A stretch of 64,000 nt of DNA from Candidatus Brevundimonas phytovorans (GTDB lineage Bacteria; Pseudomonadota; Alphaproteobacteria; Caulobacterales; Caulobacteraceae), in NCBI GenBank assembly GCA_029203145.1, contig CP119309.1, positions 1,265,001-1,329,000 on the forward strand, read 5' to 3'. The notes below the pieces were generated by a model, which worked only from the letters and a program-made list of their open reading frames with translations, searched no databases and was not told where the DNA came from. The stretch's first letter is position 1, and every line of letters starts with the position of its first letter. Made by a program: the position numbers and the translations under genes. Of the stretch, positions 37,314-47,650 are shown piece after piece.

Positions 37314-38777
37314 ATGGCTGAACGATCACTTGATTTGGGCGCGCTGCAAGGTTTGCTGGCGCAGGTGCATGAGCTGAAGGTCGCCTGCGTCGGCGACCTG
37401 ATGCTGGACCGCTATGTCTATGGCGAGGTCAGCCGGATCTCGCCCGAGGCGCCGATCCCTGTCCTGCGCGCGCGCCGCACCGTGGCCATGCCCGGCGGCG
37501 TCGGAAATGTGGCGCGCAATGTCGCGGCTCTGGGCGGCTTTGCCCGGCTGGGCGCGGTCGTCGGTCAGGATGCGGCGGGCGCCGAACTGTCCGATCTCAT
37601 CGCTGCAGAGGACCGGGTCGAGGACGCCCTTGTCCGTCCCGAGGGCGCGGCCACCATCGTCAAGACGCGGTTTGTCGCCGCCGGTCAGCAACTGCTGCGG
37701 CTGGACGACGAGCAGCCGGCCGTCGGCGGTTATGGCGAGAAGACGGTGTTCAAGGACGCCCAAGCCATCCTGCTGTCCGACTACGCCAAGGGCGTGGTGG
37801 ACGACGCCCTGATCGCGGCGGCGCTGTGGGCTGGCCGTGAATACGGCGCGCCGGTCATCGTCGACCCCAAGGGCCGCGACTTCGCCCGCTATGGCGCGGT
37901 GGACCTGATCAAGCCGAACGCCAGCGAACTGGCGGGCGCGACCGGCCTGCCGGTCGAGACGGACGCCGAGGTAGAGGCCGCTCTGGCAGCCCTGCTGGCG
38001 GCCAGCACGGCCAAGGCGGTCGTGGTCACGCGGGCCGGCAAGGGCATGACCCTGGCCCGTCGCGACGGGGCTGTGGTGCATTTCCCCGGTCGGGCGCGCG
38101 AGGTCTATGACGTGTCCGGCGCCGGCGACACCTCGTTGGCGGCCCTGGGTCTGGCGCTGGGTGCGGGCGCGTCGCTGGAGACGGCGGTTCAGTTCGCCAT
38201 CCTCGCTTCGGGCGTGGTGGTCGGCAAGAGCGGTACGGCGGTCGTCACGCCCGCCGAACTGATCGAGGCCGAGATGAGCCAGCACGCGACCCTGGCCCAG
38301 TCCAAGGTCACGCCGCTGGACGAACTGTCGGATCAGGTCGAGGCGTGGAAGCGTCAGGGCCTGAAGGTCGGCTTCACCAACGGCTGCTTCGACATCCTGC
38401 ACCGCGGCCATGTCGCCTATCTGGCCCAGGCGCGCAGCTGGTGCGACCGGCTGGTGGTGGCGCTGAACACCGACGCCTCGGTGCGCCGCCTGAAGGGCGA
38501 GGGGCGGCCGGTCAATGATCTGGACAGCCGCGCCGCCGTCATCGGCGGTCTGGCCAGCGTGGACCGGGTGACGGCCTTTGACGATCCGACGCCGATGGCC
38601 CTGATCGAGCGGCTGCGCCCCGATGTCCTGATCAAGGGCGCGGACTACACCAAGGACAAGGTGGTCGGCGCGAGCGAGGTCGAGAGCTGGGGCGGCGTGG
38701 TTCGTCTGGCTGATTTTGCCGACGGCTATTCCACCACGAAGACCATTGAGAAGATGACGACCGGAGCCGCCGAATGA
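37314..38777 (+). CDS. hldE: Bifunctional heptose-7-phosphate kinase / heptose-1-phosphate adenylyltransferase
   Basis: 487 residues. The N-terminal PfkB-type kinase (about 1-325) has VGDLMLDRYVYGEVSRISPE, AMPGGVGNVARNVAALG and DVSGAGDTSLAALGLALGAG. The C-terminal nucleotidyltransferase (about 345-487) has FTNGCFDILHRGHVAYL with the HxGH-type site, and LIKGADYTKDKVVG. Together they make ADP-heptose for the inner core. It lies 18 nt after kdsA and overlaps hldD by 4 nt. Confidence 0.97.
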   Translation: MAERSLDLGALQGLLAQVHELKVACVGDLMLDRYVYGEVSRISPEAPIPVLRARRTVAMPGGVGNVARNVAALGGFARLGAVVGQDAAGAELSDLIAAEDRVEDALVRPEGAATIVKTRFVAAGQQLLRLDDEQPAVGGYGEKTVFKDAQAILLSDYAKGVVDDALIAAALWAGREYGAPVIVDPKGRDFARYGAVDLIKPNASELAGATGLPVETDAEVEAALAALLAASTAKAVVVTRAGKGMTLARRDGAVVHFPGRAREVYDVSGAGDTSLAALGLALGAGASLETAVQFAILASGVVVGKSGTAVVTPAELIEAEMSQHATLAQSKVTPLDELSDQVEAWKRQGLKVGFTNGCFDILHRGHVAYLAQARSWCDRLVVALNTDASVRRLKGEGRPVNDLDSRAAVIGGLASVDRVTAFDDPTPMALIERLRPDVLIKGADYTKDKVVGASEVESWGGVVRLADFADGYSTTKTIEKMTTGAAE

Positions 38778-39775
38778 CCCCTCGCATGATCGTCGTGACG
38801 GGTGGGGCCGGCTTCATCGGCTCCAACATTGTGGCGCGCCTATGCGAAGCGGGCGCCTGGGACGTGGTGGTCTGCGACCGGCTGGAAACCGCCGACCTCG
38901 CCAAGTGGAAGAACATCGCCAAGCATTCGATCGCGGACATCTGGGCGCCGGAAGAGCTGTTCGAGCAGTTGGAACGCCACGCCGACCGCATCGAGGCCGT
39001 GGTGCATATGGGCGCCATCTCCTCGACGACCGAGCCGGACGCCGACCTGATCCTGCGCACCAACTTCAGCCTGTCGCGCGACATCTGGGACTGGTGCGCC
39101 CTGCGCGGCGTGCGGATGATCTACGCCTCATCGGCGGCCACCTATGGCGACGGCGAGACAGGTTTCGAGGATCGCGACGATCCTGAGAGCCTGAATGCGC
39201 TTCGCCCGCTAAACGCCTATGGTTATTCGAAATACCTGTTCGATCAGTATGCGGTGCGTCAGGCAGATCGCCATCAGGCGCCGCGTCAGTGGGCAGGGCT
39301 GAAATTCTTCAACGTCTATGGCCCGAACGAGGGCCACAAGGGCGGCATGAAGTCGGTCGTAGCCCAGATCTGGCCCAAGGTTCAGGCGGGCGAGACGGTC
39401 AGCCTGTTTAAATCGCACAACCCCAACTATCCCGATGGCGGCCAGTTGCGCGACTTCGTCTATGTCGACGACGTGGTGAACATCATCGAATGGCTGCTGC
39501 AGACGCCGGACGTGTCGGGCGTGTTCAACGCCGGATCGGGTCAGGCGCGGTCCTTCGCCGACCTGGCGCGCGCCACCTTCGCGGCAGCGGGCAAGGAAGC
39601 CTCCATCGCCTATGTGGACATGCCCGAGGCGATCCGCGACCGGTATCAGTACTTCACCGAGGCCAGCATGGACCGCATCCGCGCCTTGGGCTTCGGCGGC
39701 CAGTCGACGCCGCTGGAAGAGGGCGTGCGTCGTTACGTCCAGGGCTTCCTGTCGCAGCCGGATTCCTATCGATGA
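38774..39775 (+). CDS. hldD: ADP-L-glycero-D-manno-heptose 6-epimerase
   Basis: 333 residues, short-chain dehydrogenase fold. Last step of ADP-heptose synthesis. The NADP motif is VTGGAGFIGSNIV, the catalytic region YASSAATYGDGETGF and YGYSKYLFDQY, then FFNVYGPNEGHKGGMKSV. Starts with ATGA overlapping the hldE stop and ends with an ATGA overlap into the next gene, so the operon is tightly coupled. Confidence 0.97.
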   Translation: MTPRMIVVTGGAGFIGSNIVARLCEAGAWDVVVCDRLETADLAKWKNIAKHSIADIWAPEELFEQLERHADRIEAVVHMGAISSTTEPDADLILRTNFSLSRDIWDWCALRGVRMIYASSAATYGDGETGFEDRDDPESLNALRPLNAYGYSKYLFDQYAVRQADRHQAPRQWAGLKFFNVYGPNEGHKGGMKSVVAQIWPKVQAGETVSLFKSHNPNYPDGGQLRDFVYVDDVVNIIEWLLQTPDVSGVFNAGSGQARSFADLARATFAAAGKEASIAYVDMPEAIRDRYQYFTEASMDRIRALGFGGQSTPLEEGVRRYVQGFLSQPDSYR

Positions 39776-40875
39776 GATTTCCCAGCCTGACCTTGCGTCA
39801 ATGGGTCGGCGTTACGGGTTTTGTGCTGGTCTTCATTCTGGTGGCCGCTGTCGCTGTCTGGCGAGGCGACATCCTGAAGGCGGGGCTGGACCCCCAGGTG
39901 CCGTTCCAGACCTATGAGCCGCCGCCCGCGCCGGACTATGGTCTGGCCTCAGCCTGGGCGCTGCGTGACGCGCGCGCGCCGGAGGCAGGCGCCGCCCATG
40001 TCTTCTTCGTGCATTCGACGACCTATGAAGGCGGCAAGCACTGGAACGGCCCCATCGATGACCGAGACGCCGACGACGACCTTCGTCGTGGGGTCCTGCC
40101 TAACTATGCCGCGCCATTTGGGCGGGCCGGCGACGTCAGCGCGCCGCGCTATCGCCAGGCCAGCCTCTATACCCGACTGACTCTGCGTGAGGACGCGCGA
40201 GAGGCGCGGGCCTTCGCCTACCAGGATGTTGATGAGGCTTTCAGCCGCTGGCTTCAGGCCCATCCCTCTGGCCCGATTGTGCTGGTCGGGGTGGAGCAGG
40301 GCGCAGATCTGGTCGATCGCCTCCTGCATGATCGCATCGCAAACCAGCCTGCGCTGAAACAAAGACTTGTGGCCGCCTACCTCATGGAAGGCCTGATCTC
40401 CGAGGCGCGGTTCACGGACGTCCCGCTTTGTCAGAGCCGAGACGCCTTCGGCTGCGCCCTAGCCTGGCGATCGGTGGAGCAGGGCGACGAAACCGAAGCC
40501 AAGCGGGTGTTGCGACGCGCCCTGGTCTGGGACCAACGCGGCGCGTTGGTCGGCGCCAACGAGGCTCCCACGGCCTGCGTCAATCCGGTGACGGGTTCGA
40601 CCCAGCACCCCACGTCGGCCATGCGCGACAGTCGCGGGGCCACCAATGCGACCAATCTGGAATGGGGCGCGCGACCGGCCTTCCAGAGCCGGATCGTGGC
40701 CGCCGAGTGCCGCGACGGGATACTGTGGCGCTCGCCGCTGAACTCTGAATCCTTCCGGCCGAAGGGCTCCTGGGCCGATCGCCGCAAGATTCCGCCTTTC
40801 AACCTCTTCTATGCCGATATCGAAGCCGACGTGATGAATCGTATCGGCGCCTGGGAAAAATCCAATGCCGCTTGA
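39772..40875 (+). CDS. DUF3089 alpha/beta-hydrolase-like protein, nucleophile missing
   Basis: 367 residues. One N-terminal membrane anchor (about 10-30), then a periplasmic domain of the DUF3089 type: AHVFFVHSTTYEGGKHWNGP, NYAAPFGRAGDVSAPRYRQA, and a C-terminal part with two-to-four cysteines (QSRDAFGCALAWRS, PTACVNPVTG). The family's nucleophile elbow, usually GHSQG, reads GVEQG here (173-177), so serine is replaced by glutamate. It is translationally coupled to hldD and overlaps the GT25 gene by 11 nt, which points to a role in LPS or envelope work, perhaps as a binding protein. Confidence 0.85.
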   Translation: MRFPSLTLRQWVGVTGFVLVFILVAAVAVWRGDILKAGLDPQVPFQTYEPPPAPDYGLASAWALRDARAPEAGAAHVFFVHSTTYEGGKHWNGPIDDRDADDDLRRGVLPNYAAPFGRAGDVSAPRYRQASLYTRLTLREDAREARAFAYQDVDEAFSRWLQAHPSGPIVLVGVEQGADLVDRLLHDRIANQPALKQRLVAAYLMEGLISEARFTDVPLCQSRDAFGCALAWRSVEQGDETEAKRVLRRALVWDQRGALVGANEAPTACVNPVTGSTQHPTSAMRDSRGATNATNLEWGARPAFQSRIVAAECRDGILWRSPLNSESFRPKGSWADRRKIPPFNLFYADIEADVMNRIGAWEKSNAA

Positions 40876-41656
40876 TGCTGCCGAATCGTGGGGCGTCGAC
40901 GGCGTCATCGTCTTGAACCTGGACCGCCGCCCGGATCGCTGGGCGGCGTTTCAGGACGCCTGGCGGGACGTCCTGCCATGGGACCGGGTCGTTCGTCTGT
41001 CGGCGTCCGACGGCCAGAAACTGCCTGGCTATAGCGAAAGGCCGTGGTTCAGGGGTCGCAAGCGCGACCAGACCTGGGCGGGCCGCGCTGGCTGCACCCT
41101 GTCGCACGCCAGGGCCCTGCGTGAGGCGCGGCGTCTGGGCTGGGCGCGCGTGCTGATCATGGAGGATGACGCCATTCCCGCCGGGTCGCCCGCGGCCCTG
41201 TCCAAGACCCTGTCCACGGCGCAGGCCTCGACGGTCGGAGACATGCTGTATCTGGGAGGGCGAGAGCCGATCGGCGTGGGAGAGACGGTCGACGGCCTCA
41301 TGGCGATCCATGGCGTTCATGACACCCATGCCTATGTGGTGAACGGGCCGCTGAGAGATTGGCTGATCGCACACCTGCCCGACGAGACCAACGTCTGGGG
41401 CTGGATCGCCCGCGAGCGCGCGGTCGATCGCTGGATGCGCCGCGAGATCGGACGGCGGTTCTCGGTCAAGCTGTGCCAGCCGCAGTTGGCGATCCAGGCC
41501 GACGACGTGTCCGACATCACCCAGCGTCGCGAAGGCGCCTATGCCGCAGGGGCCGCAGCCAAGAATTCGGCTCGACGCCCTTCCGAATTGGCCCGGATCG
41601 TCGAGATGGCCGAGGACCGCGTTCGGGCAGCTGTGAAGCGGGCGGTCGGCTTCTAG
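40865..41656 (+). CDS. Glycosyltransferase family 25 (LPS biosynthesis)
   Basis: 263 residues. GT25 enzymes add galactose or glucose to lipooligosaccharide. Signatures are VIVLNLDRRPDRWAAFQDAW, GCTLSHARALREARRLGW and the acidic motif LIMEDDAIP, followed by AYVVNGPLRDWLI. ATG 40865 lies inside the end of the DUF3089 gene. The last gene of the kdsA-hldE-hldD run; its stop overlaps the convergent recG by 4 nt. The acceptor sugar is unknown. Confidence 0.9.
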   Translation: MPLDAAESWGVDGVIVLNLDRRPDRWAAFQDAWRDVLPWDRVVRLSASDGQKLPGYSERPWFRGRKRDQTWAGRAGCTLSHARALREARRLGWARVLIMEDDAIPAGSPAALSKTLSTAQASTVGDMLYLGGREPIGVGETVDGLMAIHGVHDTHAYVVNGPLRDWLIAHLPDETNVWGWIARERAVDRWMRREIGRRFSVKLCQPQLAIQADDVSDITQRREGAYAAGAAAKNSARRPSELARIVEMAEDRVRAAVKRAVGF

Positions 41657-43743
41657 TCCACGCTTGGCCGGTCGGTGCGCCAGTCGAACAGGGATTCCAG
41701 CACCCGCACGGCCTCGCCGCGCGGACTGGCCAGGTCGGGATCGCGGCCCAGGATCAGGCGGGCGTCATCCGACGCCGCCAGCATCAGCGAGCGGTGCTTG
41801 ATCGGGTCGGCGAAGCGATAGGCGGGGAAGCCGCTTTGCTTCAGGCCCAGAGGATCGCCGCCGCCGCGCAGACGGAAGTCCTCCTCGGCGATCTCGAAGC
41901 CGTCTTCGGTGCGGCGCAGGGTTTCCAGGCGCTCGCGCGCGGTCTCTCCTAACGCCCCGTCCTGACCGCCGTACAACAGGATGCAGGTGCTGGACTTGGC
42001 CCCGCGTCCGACCCGACCGCGCAGTTGGTGCAGTTGGGCCAGACCGAAGCGGTCGGCGTGTTCGATGACCATGATGGAGGCGTTGGGCACGTCCACGCCC
42101 ACCTCGACGACCGTGGTGGCGACCAATAGCGGGATGCGCCCTTCCGCGAACTCGGCCATGACGGCCTCACGCTCGGCGCCCGGCATCTGGCCGTGAGCCA
42201 GGCCCACCTCGACCTGCAGGATGCGGCGCAGATCGTTGGCGCGTTCCTCGGCGGCGGCCAGATCGATGGCCTCGGACTCGGCGACCAGAGGGCATATCCA
42301 ATAGGCCTGGGCGCCGCTGTCGATCGCCGCCTTCAGTCGCTTGGCCACTTCGCCGATGCGGACCAGAGGCACCACGGCGGTGGCGACCGGGGTGCGGCCC
42401 GGCGGTTTCTCCATCAGGCGGCTGACTTCCAGTTCGCCGTACTGTGTCAGTTCCAGCGTGCGCGGAATCGGGGTGGCCGACATGGTGAGCAGATGGACGC
42501 CGCCGAGGCTCGGGTCGCCCTTGGCCTGAAGTCTCTGGCGCTCATTGACGCCGAAGCGGTGCTGTTCGTCGATGACGGCCAGGGCTAGGCGTTTGAACTG
42601 CACTGCGTCCTGGAACAGGGCGTGGGTGCCAATGGCGACCTGGGCCTCGCCGGAGGCCAAGGCCGCCAGCCGTTTGCGTCGCTCGGCTTGCGTGTCGCGG
42701 CCGGTCAGCAGAATGGTCGCTATCCCGGCTTCTTCCAGCATCGGGCCGAGGCGTTGATAGTGCTGACGCGCCAGGATTTCAGTCGGAGCCATCAGGGCGG
42801 ACTGGAAGCCGCTGGAGGCGGCGTCGGCCAAGGCCAGGGCCGCGACGGCGGTCTTGCCCGAACCCACGTCGCCTTGCAGCAGCCGACCCATCTGCTCGCC
42901 CGAGGCCAGGTCGCCGCGGATTTCCTCGATGGCGCGGGCCTGGGCGCCGGTCAGGGTGAAGGGCAGGCCGGCCAGCATCCGGCGCGAGGCCTCGCCCGCC
43001 GTAATCCGCGCCGCCGGTGTGATCTGACGCGCGCGGCGTCGTCGCGCGAGAGCCAACTGGTGGGCGAACAGTTCATCGTAGGCCAGGCGCTGACGCGCCG
43101 GCGCCTCAGGCGTCAGGTCCATTTCGGACGCGGGTGCGTGCAGGGTCTCCAGCGCCGCGCGCCAGCCGGGCCAGCGCCGGGCCGCCAGCCAGGCGGCGTC
43201 CTGCCACTCGGCCAACTCTGGAGCCAACGCCAGCGCGCCCTGCGCCAGCTTCCTCACCACCCGCGAGGTCAGCCCCTGCGTCGCCGGATAGACGGGTTCG
43301 GACAGCGGAATCTCGTCCGCCTTGTCCAGCGGCAGGATGTAGTCGGGGTGCGCGATCTGCACCTCGTTATTGAAGCGCTCGACCTTGCCTGTGACCAGCC
43401 GCCGCTCGCCGCGCGGGGCCAGGCTCTCGATATGGCGCGGCGAACCCGCGAACCAGATCAGGTGAACGAATCCGGTCTCGTCTGACGCTCGCATCTTCAG
43501 CGGGGCGCCGATCTTGTGCGGCGGGATCAGTCGGTCGATCAGAACGTCGAAGACGCCGATCTCGCCCTCGACGGCGGCGGCGGCGGTCGTGCGGCGGCGC
43601 TGGATGATTCCGGACGGCGACAGGAACAGGACATCGCGCACCAGCGGACCCGCCAGCTTGTGCACGAGAGGCGCGCTTCTGGGCCCCACGCCCTTCAGGG
43701 TGGAGACGTCGGCAAACAGGGGAAAGAGAATCTCGGGCCGCAT
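41653..43743 (-). CDS. recG: ATP-dependent DNA helicase RecG
   Basis: 696 residues from ATG 43743 (MRPEILFPLF); ATG 43755 is an in-frame alternative four codons earlier. RecG regresses stalled forks and migrates Holliday junctions. An N-terminal wedge domain with OB fold (about 60-170) precedes the helicase: motif I LLQGDVGSGKTAVA, motif II VIDEQHRFG, motif [14 protein letters not shown], motif V VVEVGVDVPNASIMVIE and motif VI QLRGRVGRGAKSS. Divergent from sdhE by 83 nt. Confidence 0.97.
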   Translation of the reverse strand: MRPEILFPLFADVSTLKGVGPRSAPLVHKLAGPLVRDVLFLSPSGIIQRRRTTAAAAVEGEIGVFDVLIDRLIPPHKIGAPLKMRASDETGFVHLIWFAGSPRHIESLAPRGERRLVTGKVERFNNEVQIAHPDYILPLDKADEIPLSEPVYPATQGLTSRVVRKLAQGALALAPELAEWQDAAWLAARRWPGWRAALETLHAPASEMDLTPEAPARQRLAYDELFAHQLALARRRRARQITPAARITAGEASRRMLAGLPFTLTGAQARAIEEIRGDLASGEQMGRLLQGDVGSGKTAVAALALADAASSGFQSALMAPTEILARQHYQRLGPMLEEAGIATILLTGRDTQAERRKRLAALASGEAQVAIGTHALFQDAVQFKRLALAVIDEQHRFGVNERQRLQAKGDPSLGGVHLLTMSATPIPRTLELTQYGELEVSRLMEKPPGRTPVATAVVPLVRIGEVAKRLKAAIDSGAQAYWICPLVAESEAIDLAAAEERANDLRRILQVEVGLAHGQMPGAEREAVMAEFAEGRIPLLVATTVVEVGVDVPNASIMVIEHADRFGLAQLHQLRGRVGRGAKSSTCILLYGGQDGALGETARERLETLRRTEDGFEIAEEDFRLRGGGDPLGLKQSGFPAYRFADPIKHRSLMLAASDDARLILGRDPDLASPRGEAVRVLESLFDWRTDRPSVD

Positions 43744-43826
43744 TAGCCTCAGCATAGCTGGCGAAAACGGAACGGGAACGCTATCTGATCGAACTCTTCA
43801 CATGAACGGACCGGGCAAGGAACCGC

Positions 43827-44144
43827 GTGGCCGAAATTGACGCACGTCCAGAGGACAATCTGAAGCACCAGCGCCTGGGTCGGATCTCGTATCGCGCCTG
43901 GCGACGCGGCTTCCGCGAAGCCGACATGGTGCTGGGCCCCTTCACCGATCAGGTTGGACCGACGCTGAGCGACGAGGAGCTGGATCAGCTCGAGACCCTG
44001 CTGGATGAAGAGGATCAGTACCTCTACGCCTGGATCATCGAGAAGGAGCCGACGCCGCCGGAGTTCGACGGGCCGATGCTGGCGCGCATCCGGACTTTCA
44101 TGCGCGAACACGTTGCGGCGGAAGTGGCCAAGGGTATCGGTTGA
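43827..44144 (+). CDS. sdhE: Succinate dehydrogenase flavinylation factor SdhE
   Basis: 105 residues starting with GTG 43827 after CAAGG. SdhE helps attach FAD to SdhA. The family core RISYRAWRRGFREADMVLG (RGxxE loop) and the acidic helix LSDEELDQLETLLDEEDQYLYAWI are clear. The stop overlaps the mfd start by 1 nt. This sdhE-mfd link, away from sdh genes, is what I recall for many alphaproteobacteria. Confidence 0.95.
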   Translation: MAEIDARPEDNLKHQRLGRISYRAWRRGFREADMVLGPFTDQVGPTLSDEELDQLETLLDEEDQYLYAWIIEKEPTPPEFDGPMLARIRTFMREHVAAEVAKGIG

Positions 44145-47100
44145 TGAGTGAGGCGATGGCGCGGCGTGACGTCGAACTGGGCGGCGCGCCCGAGGGGCTG
44201 GATGCGCTGGTCGTCGCCGAGCGGCTGAAGGCGCAGGGCGGCGTGGGCCTGCTGGTGGCGCGGGATTATCAGCGGTCAGGAAATTTCACCCAAGCGCTCG
44301 GCTTCTTCGCCAGGGACATTGAACTTCTTGAATACCCGGCCTGGGATTGTCTGCCCTATGACCGGCTGAGCCCGACCGCCGCGGTCGCGGCTCAGCGGAT
44401 GGCCACCCTGACCCGGTTGGCCCAGCGTGATCCGTCGGACACCAAGCCTCTGCTGGTCGTCGCCACCATCGCCGCCGTGACCCAGCGCACGCCGCCGCGT
44501 CAGGCTGTCACCGGGGCCGGGTTCGAGGCCCGCGTCGGCCGCGATCTGGATACGGCGGCGCTGGAACGCTACGTCTCGGCCAACGGCTATGTGCGCGCCT
44601 CGACCGTGTCGGAGCGCGGCGAGTACGCCATTCGCGGCGGCGTCATCGACGTCTTCCCGCCGGGCTTTGACGAGCCGGTGCGTCTGGACCTGTTCGGGTC
44701 CGAGCTGGAATCGATCCGCGCCTTTGATCCCGAGACCCAGCGCTCGACGCGGCAGCTGAAGCAGGTTTCCCTGCTACCCGTCTCCGAGGTGCTGCTGGAC
44801 GCCGAGACCATCTCGCGCTTCCGCACCGGCTATCTGAACCTGTTCGGCGCAGCGGGCGACGAACCCATGTACGCCGCCGTCAGCGAGGGCGCGCGGCGTC
44901 AGGGGCTGGAGCACTGGCTGCCGCTCTTCTACGAGCGCCTCGACACCTTGTTCGACTTCCTGCCCGACACGGCGCCGGTCTTCCTCGACAGTCAGGTCGA
45001 GCAGGCGCGCGCGGAGCGCTGGACCCTGACGACCGACGCCTATGAGGCGCGGCGCGAGGCGGCCAAGGGCAAGGGCGGCGCGGCCTATCGCGCGCCCGCG
45101 CCGCAGAGCCTCTATCTGGACGAAGGCGAGTGGAACAGCGCCCTGGCCGGTCGCGCCGTGCGCCGCCTGTCGCCGCTGGCCGCCGATACGACGCGAGGCG
45201 GAGAGGACGCCGGCGGGCGTCTGGGCCACAGCTTCGCCGCCGAACGCACCCAGGACAGCGTCAACCTGTTCGCCGCCGTGGCCCAGCACGCCGAGCGGCT
45301 GAAAGCCGACGGCAAGCGGGTCCTGTTCGCCTCGTGGAGCGAGGGCTCGTCCGAGCGTCTGGCGGCCATGCTGGGCGATCACGGTCTGGAGCACGTCCTG
45401 CCGGTGCGCGATTGGGCCGACGTTCTGGCCTCGCCCAAGGACATCTATCTGCGCGCCGTCCTGCCGGTCGAGCATGGCTTCGTCACCGACGAGGTGGCGG
45501 TCATTTCCGAGACCGACATCCTGGGCGACCGTCTGGCGCGGCCTCGGCGCAAACGTCGGGCCTCCAACTTCCTGGCCGAGGCCTCGGCCCTGACGGCGGG
45601 CGATCTGGTGGTCCACCTGGATCACGGCATCGGGCGCTATGAGGGCCTGAAGACGCTGGAGATTCAGGAGGCGCCGCACGACTGCCTGGAGCTGCTCTAC
45701 GCGGGCGACAGCAAGCTCTATCTGCCGGTCGAGAACATCGACCTGCTGACGCGCTACGGCACGGACGCCGACGGGGTGCAACTGGATCGTCTGGGCGGGG
45801 CCGGCTGGCAGGGGCGCAAGGCCAAGGCCAAGGAGCGTCTGCGCGCCATGGCCGAGGGTCTGATCGCCCTGGCCGCCAAGCGCGCCATGCGCGTGTCCGA
45901 CGCCATCGTGCCGCCGTCCGGCCTGTTCGACGAGTTCTGCGCCCGCTTCCCCTACGAGGAAACCGACGACCAGTTGAACGCCATCGGCGACGTGCTGGAG
46001 GACCTGGGCAAGGGCACGCCGATGGATCGCCTGATCTGCGGCGACGTCGGTTTCGGCAAGACGGAAGTGGCCCTGCGCGCCGCCTTCGTCGTGGCCATGA
46101 CGGGGCAACAGGTAGCGGTCGTCTGCCCGACGACCCTCCTGGCGCGTCAGCACTTCAAGACCTTCAGCGAGCGTTTCGCCGGATGGCCGATCACGGTGCG
46201 GCACCTGTCGCGCATGGTCACGGCCAAGGACGCCAACGAGACGCGCGCAGGCCTCAAGGACGGCACGTTCGAGATCGTCGTCGGCACCCACGCCGTGCTG
46301 GCCGAACAGGTCGGTTTCCGTGATCTGGGCCTGGTGATCGTCGACGAGGAGCAGCACTTCGGCGTCAAGCACAAGGAGAAGCTGAAGTCCCTGCGGGCCG
46401 ATGTTCACCTGCTGACGCTGACGGCCACGCCCATTCCGCGCACCTTGCAGATGGCGCTGTCGGGCATCCGCGAGATGTCGATCATCGCCACGCCGCCGGT
46501 CGACCGTCTGGCGGTGCGGACCTATGTCACGCCGTGGGACCCGGTGCTGGTGCGCGAGGCCCTGCTCCGCGAGAAGTATCGCGGCGGTCAGGCCTTCTAT
46601 GTCGCGCCGCGTCTGAAGGAACTGCCGGAAATCGAGAAGTTCCTGCGTGAGCAGGTGCCCGAGGTGAAGTTCGTCGTCGGTCACGGCCAGATGACCCCGA
46701 CCCAGTTGGAAGACGTGATGAGCGCCTTCTATGACGGCAGCTATGACGTGCTGGTCTCGACCACCATCGTCGAGAGCGGCATCGACATTCCGACGGCCAA
46801 CACCCTGATCGTCCACCGCGCCGACATGTTCGGCCTGGCCCAGTTGCACCAGATCAGGGGCCGCATCGGCCGGTCCAAGGCGCGCGCCTTCGCCTATCTG
46901 ACGACGGACCCCAAACGGCCGCTGAGCTTGTCGGCCGAGAAGCGTCTGCAGGTCCTGCAGTCGCTGGACAATCTGGGCGCCGGCTTCCAACTGGCCAGCC
47001 ACGATCTGGATCAGCGCGGCGGCGGCAACCTGCTGGGCGACGAGCAGTCGGGCCACATCCGCGAGGTCGGCGTCGAGCTGTATCAGCAGATGCTGGAAGA

Positions 47101-47602
47101 CGCCGTCGCCGAGCTGCGCGAGCAGGGCGAAGAAGTGGCGGATCGAGGTTGGTCGCCGTCGATCAATGTTGGCGCGGCGGTCCTGATTCCAGAAGCTTAC
47201 GTGCCGGACCTGAACGTTCGCCTCAGCCTGTATCGTCGTCTGTCGGACGCCGAACGCAGCGAGGATCGCGAAGCCCTGGCCGCCGAACTGATCGACCGGT
47301 TCGGCCCGCTGCCGGACGAGGCGCAGCAGCTTCTGCGGATCGTCGGCATCAAGGCCAACTGCCGCACCGCCAGCATCGAGCGCATCGACATCGGGCCGAA
47401 GGGCGCAGTGCTGACCCTGCGCAACAACAGCTTCCCCAACCCGATGGGACTGGTCGGCCTGATCCAGAAGAACCAGGCCTTCTGGAAGCTGCGTCCGGAT
47501 CAGAAGATCGTGGTGAAGGGCGAATGGCCGACGCCCGGCGACCGTCTGAAGGTGGCCGAGCGCATCACCGCCGATCTGGCGCGGGTGGCGGGGGCGGCTT
47601 AG
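44144..47602 (+). CDS. mfd: Transcription-repair coupling factor
   Basis: 1152 residues from ATG 44144. Mfd removes RNA polymerase stalled at lesions and recruits UvrA. The UvrB-like region (about 1-350) has [19 protein letters not shown] and [16 protein letters not shown]. The RNA polymerase interaction domain (about 475-545) has [17 protein letters not shown]. The translocase has [56 protein letters not shown] and [20 protein letters not shown]-terminal domain ends the protein. It is followed by a hairpin and a convergent gene. Confidence 0.98.
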   Translation: MSEAMARRDVELGGAPEGLDALVVAERLKAQGGVGLLVARDYQRSGNFTQALGFFARDIELLEYPAWDCLPYDRLSPTAAVAAQRMATLTRLAQRDPSDTKPLLVVATIAAVTQRTPPRQAVTGAGFEARVGRDLDTAALERYVSANGYVRASTVSERGEYAIRGGVIDVFPPGFDEPVRLDLFGSELESIRAFDPETQRSTRQLKQVSLLPVSEVLLDAETISRFRTGYLNLFGAAGDEPMYAAVSEGARRQGLEHWLPLFYERLDTLFDFLPDTAPVFLDSQVEQARAERWTLTTDAYEARREAAKGKGGAAYRAPAPQSLYLDEGEWNSALAGRAVRRLSPLAADTTRGGEDAGGRLGHSFAAERTQDSVNLFAAVAQHAERLKADGKRVLFASWSEGSSERLAAMLGDHGLEHVLPVRDWADVLASPKDIYLRAVLPVEHGFVTDEVAVISETDILGDRLARPRRKRRASNFLAEASALTAGDLVVHLDHGIGRYEGLKTLEIQEAPHDCLELLYAGDSKLYLPVENIDLLTRYGTDADGVQLDRLGGAGWQGRKAKAKERLRAMAEGLIALAAKRAMRVSDAIVPPSGLFDEFCARFPYEETDDQLNAIGDVLEDLGKGTPMDRLICGDVGFGKTEVALRAAFVVAMTGQQVAVVCPTTLLARQHFKTFSERFAGWPITVRHLSRMVTAKDANETRAGLKDGTFEIVVGTHAVLAEQVGFRDLGLVIVDEEQHFGVKHKEKLKSLRADVHLLTLTATPIPRTLQMALSGIREMSIIATPPVDRLAVRTYVTPWDPVLVREALLREKYRGGQAFYVAPRLKELPEIEKFLREQVPEVKFVVGHGQMTPTQLEDVMSAFYDGSYDVLVSTTIVESGIDIPTANTLIVHRADMFGLAQLHQIRGRIGRSKARAFAYLTTDPKRPLSLSAEKRLQVLQSLDNLGAGFQLASHDLDQRGGGNLLGDEQSGHIREVGVELYQQMLEDAVAELREQGEEVADRGWSPSINVGAAVLIPEAYVPDLNVRLSLYRRLSDAERSEDREALAAELIDRFGPLPDEAQQLLRIVGIKANCRTASIERIDIGPKGAVLTLRNNSFPNPMGLVGLIQKNQAFWKLRPDQKIVVKGEWPTPGDRLKVAERITADLARVAGAA

Positions 47603-47613
47603 CCAGCCAGAGG

Positions 47614-47643
47614 TCCCGGATAGCGGCTGGGCCGCTTCCGGGA
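47614..47643. terminator. Hairpin between mfd and the convergent gene
   Basis: TCCCGGA (47614-47620) pairs with TCCGGGA (47637-47643) and AGCGGC (47622-47627) with GCCGCT (47631-47636), loop TGG, one bulged T. Thirteen base pairs and no T run; a probable shared 3' end for both genes. Confidence 0.55.
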
Positions 47644-47650
47644 TGCTGGA

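Noticed and set aside
44774..47056. A 760-codon open frame antisense to mfd, and a 633-codon frame antisense to topA (16871-18772)
   Set aside because: Composition is Gln/Arg/Val/Gly-rich and reads as a mirror of the real genes; no family features or start signals.
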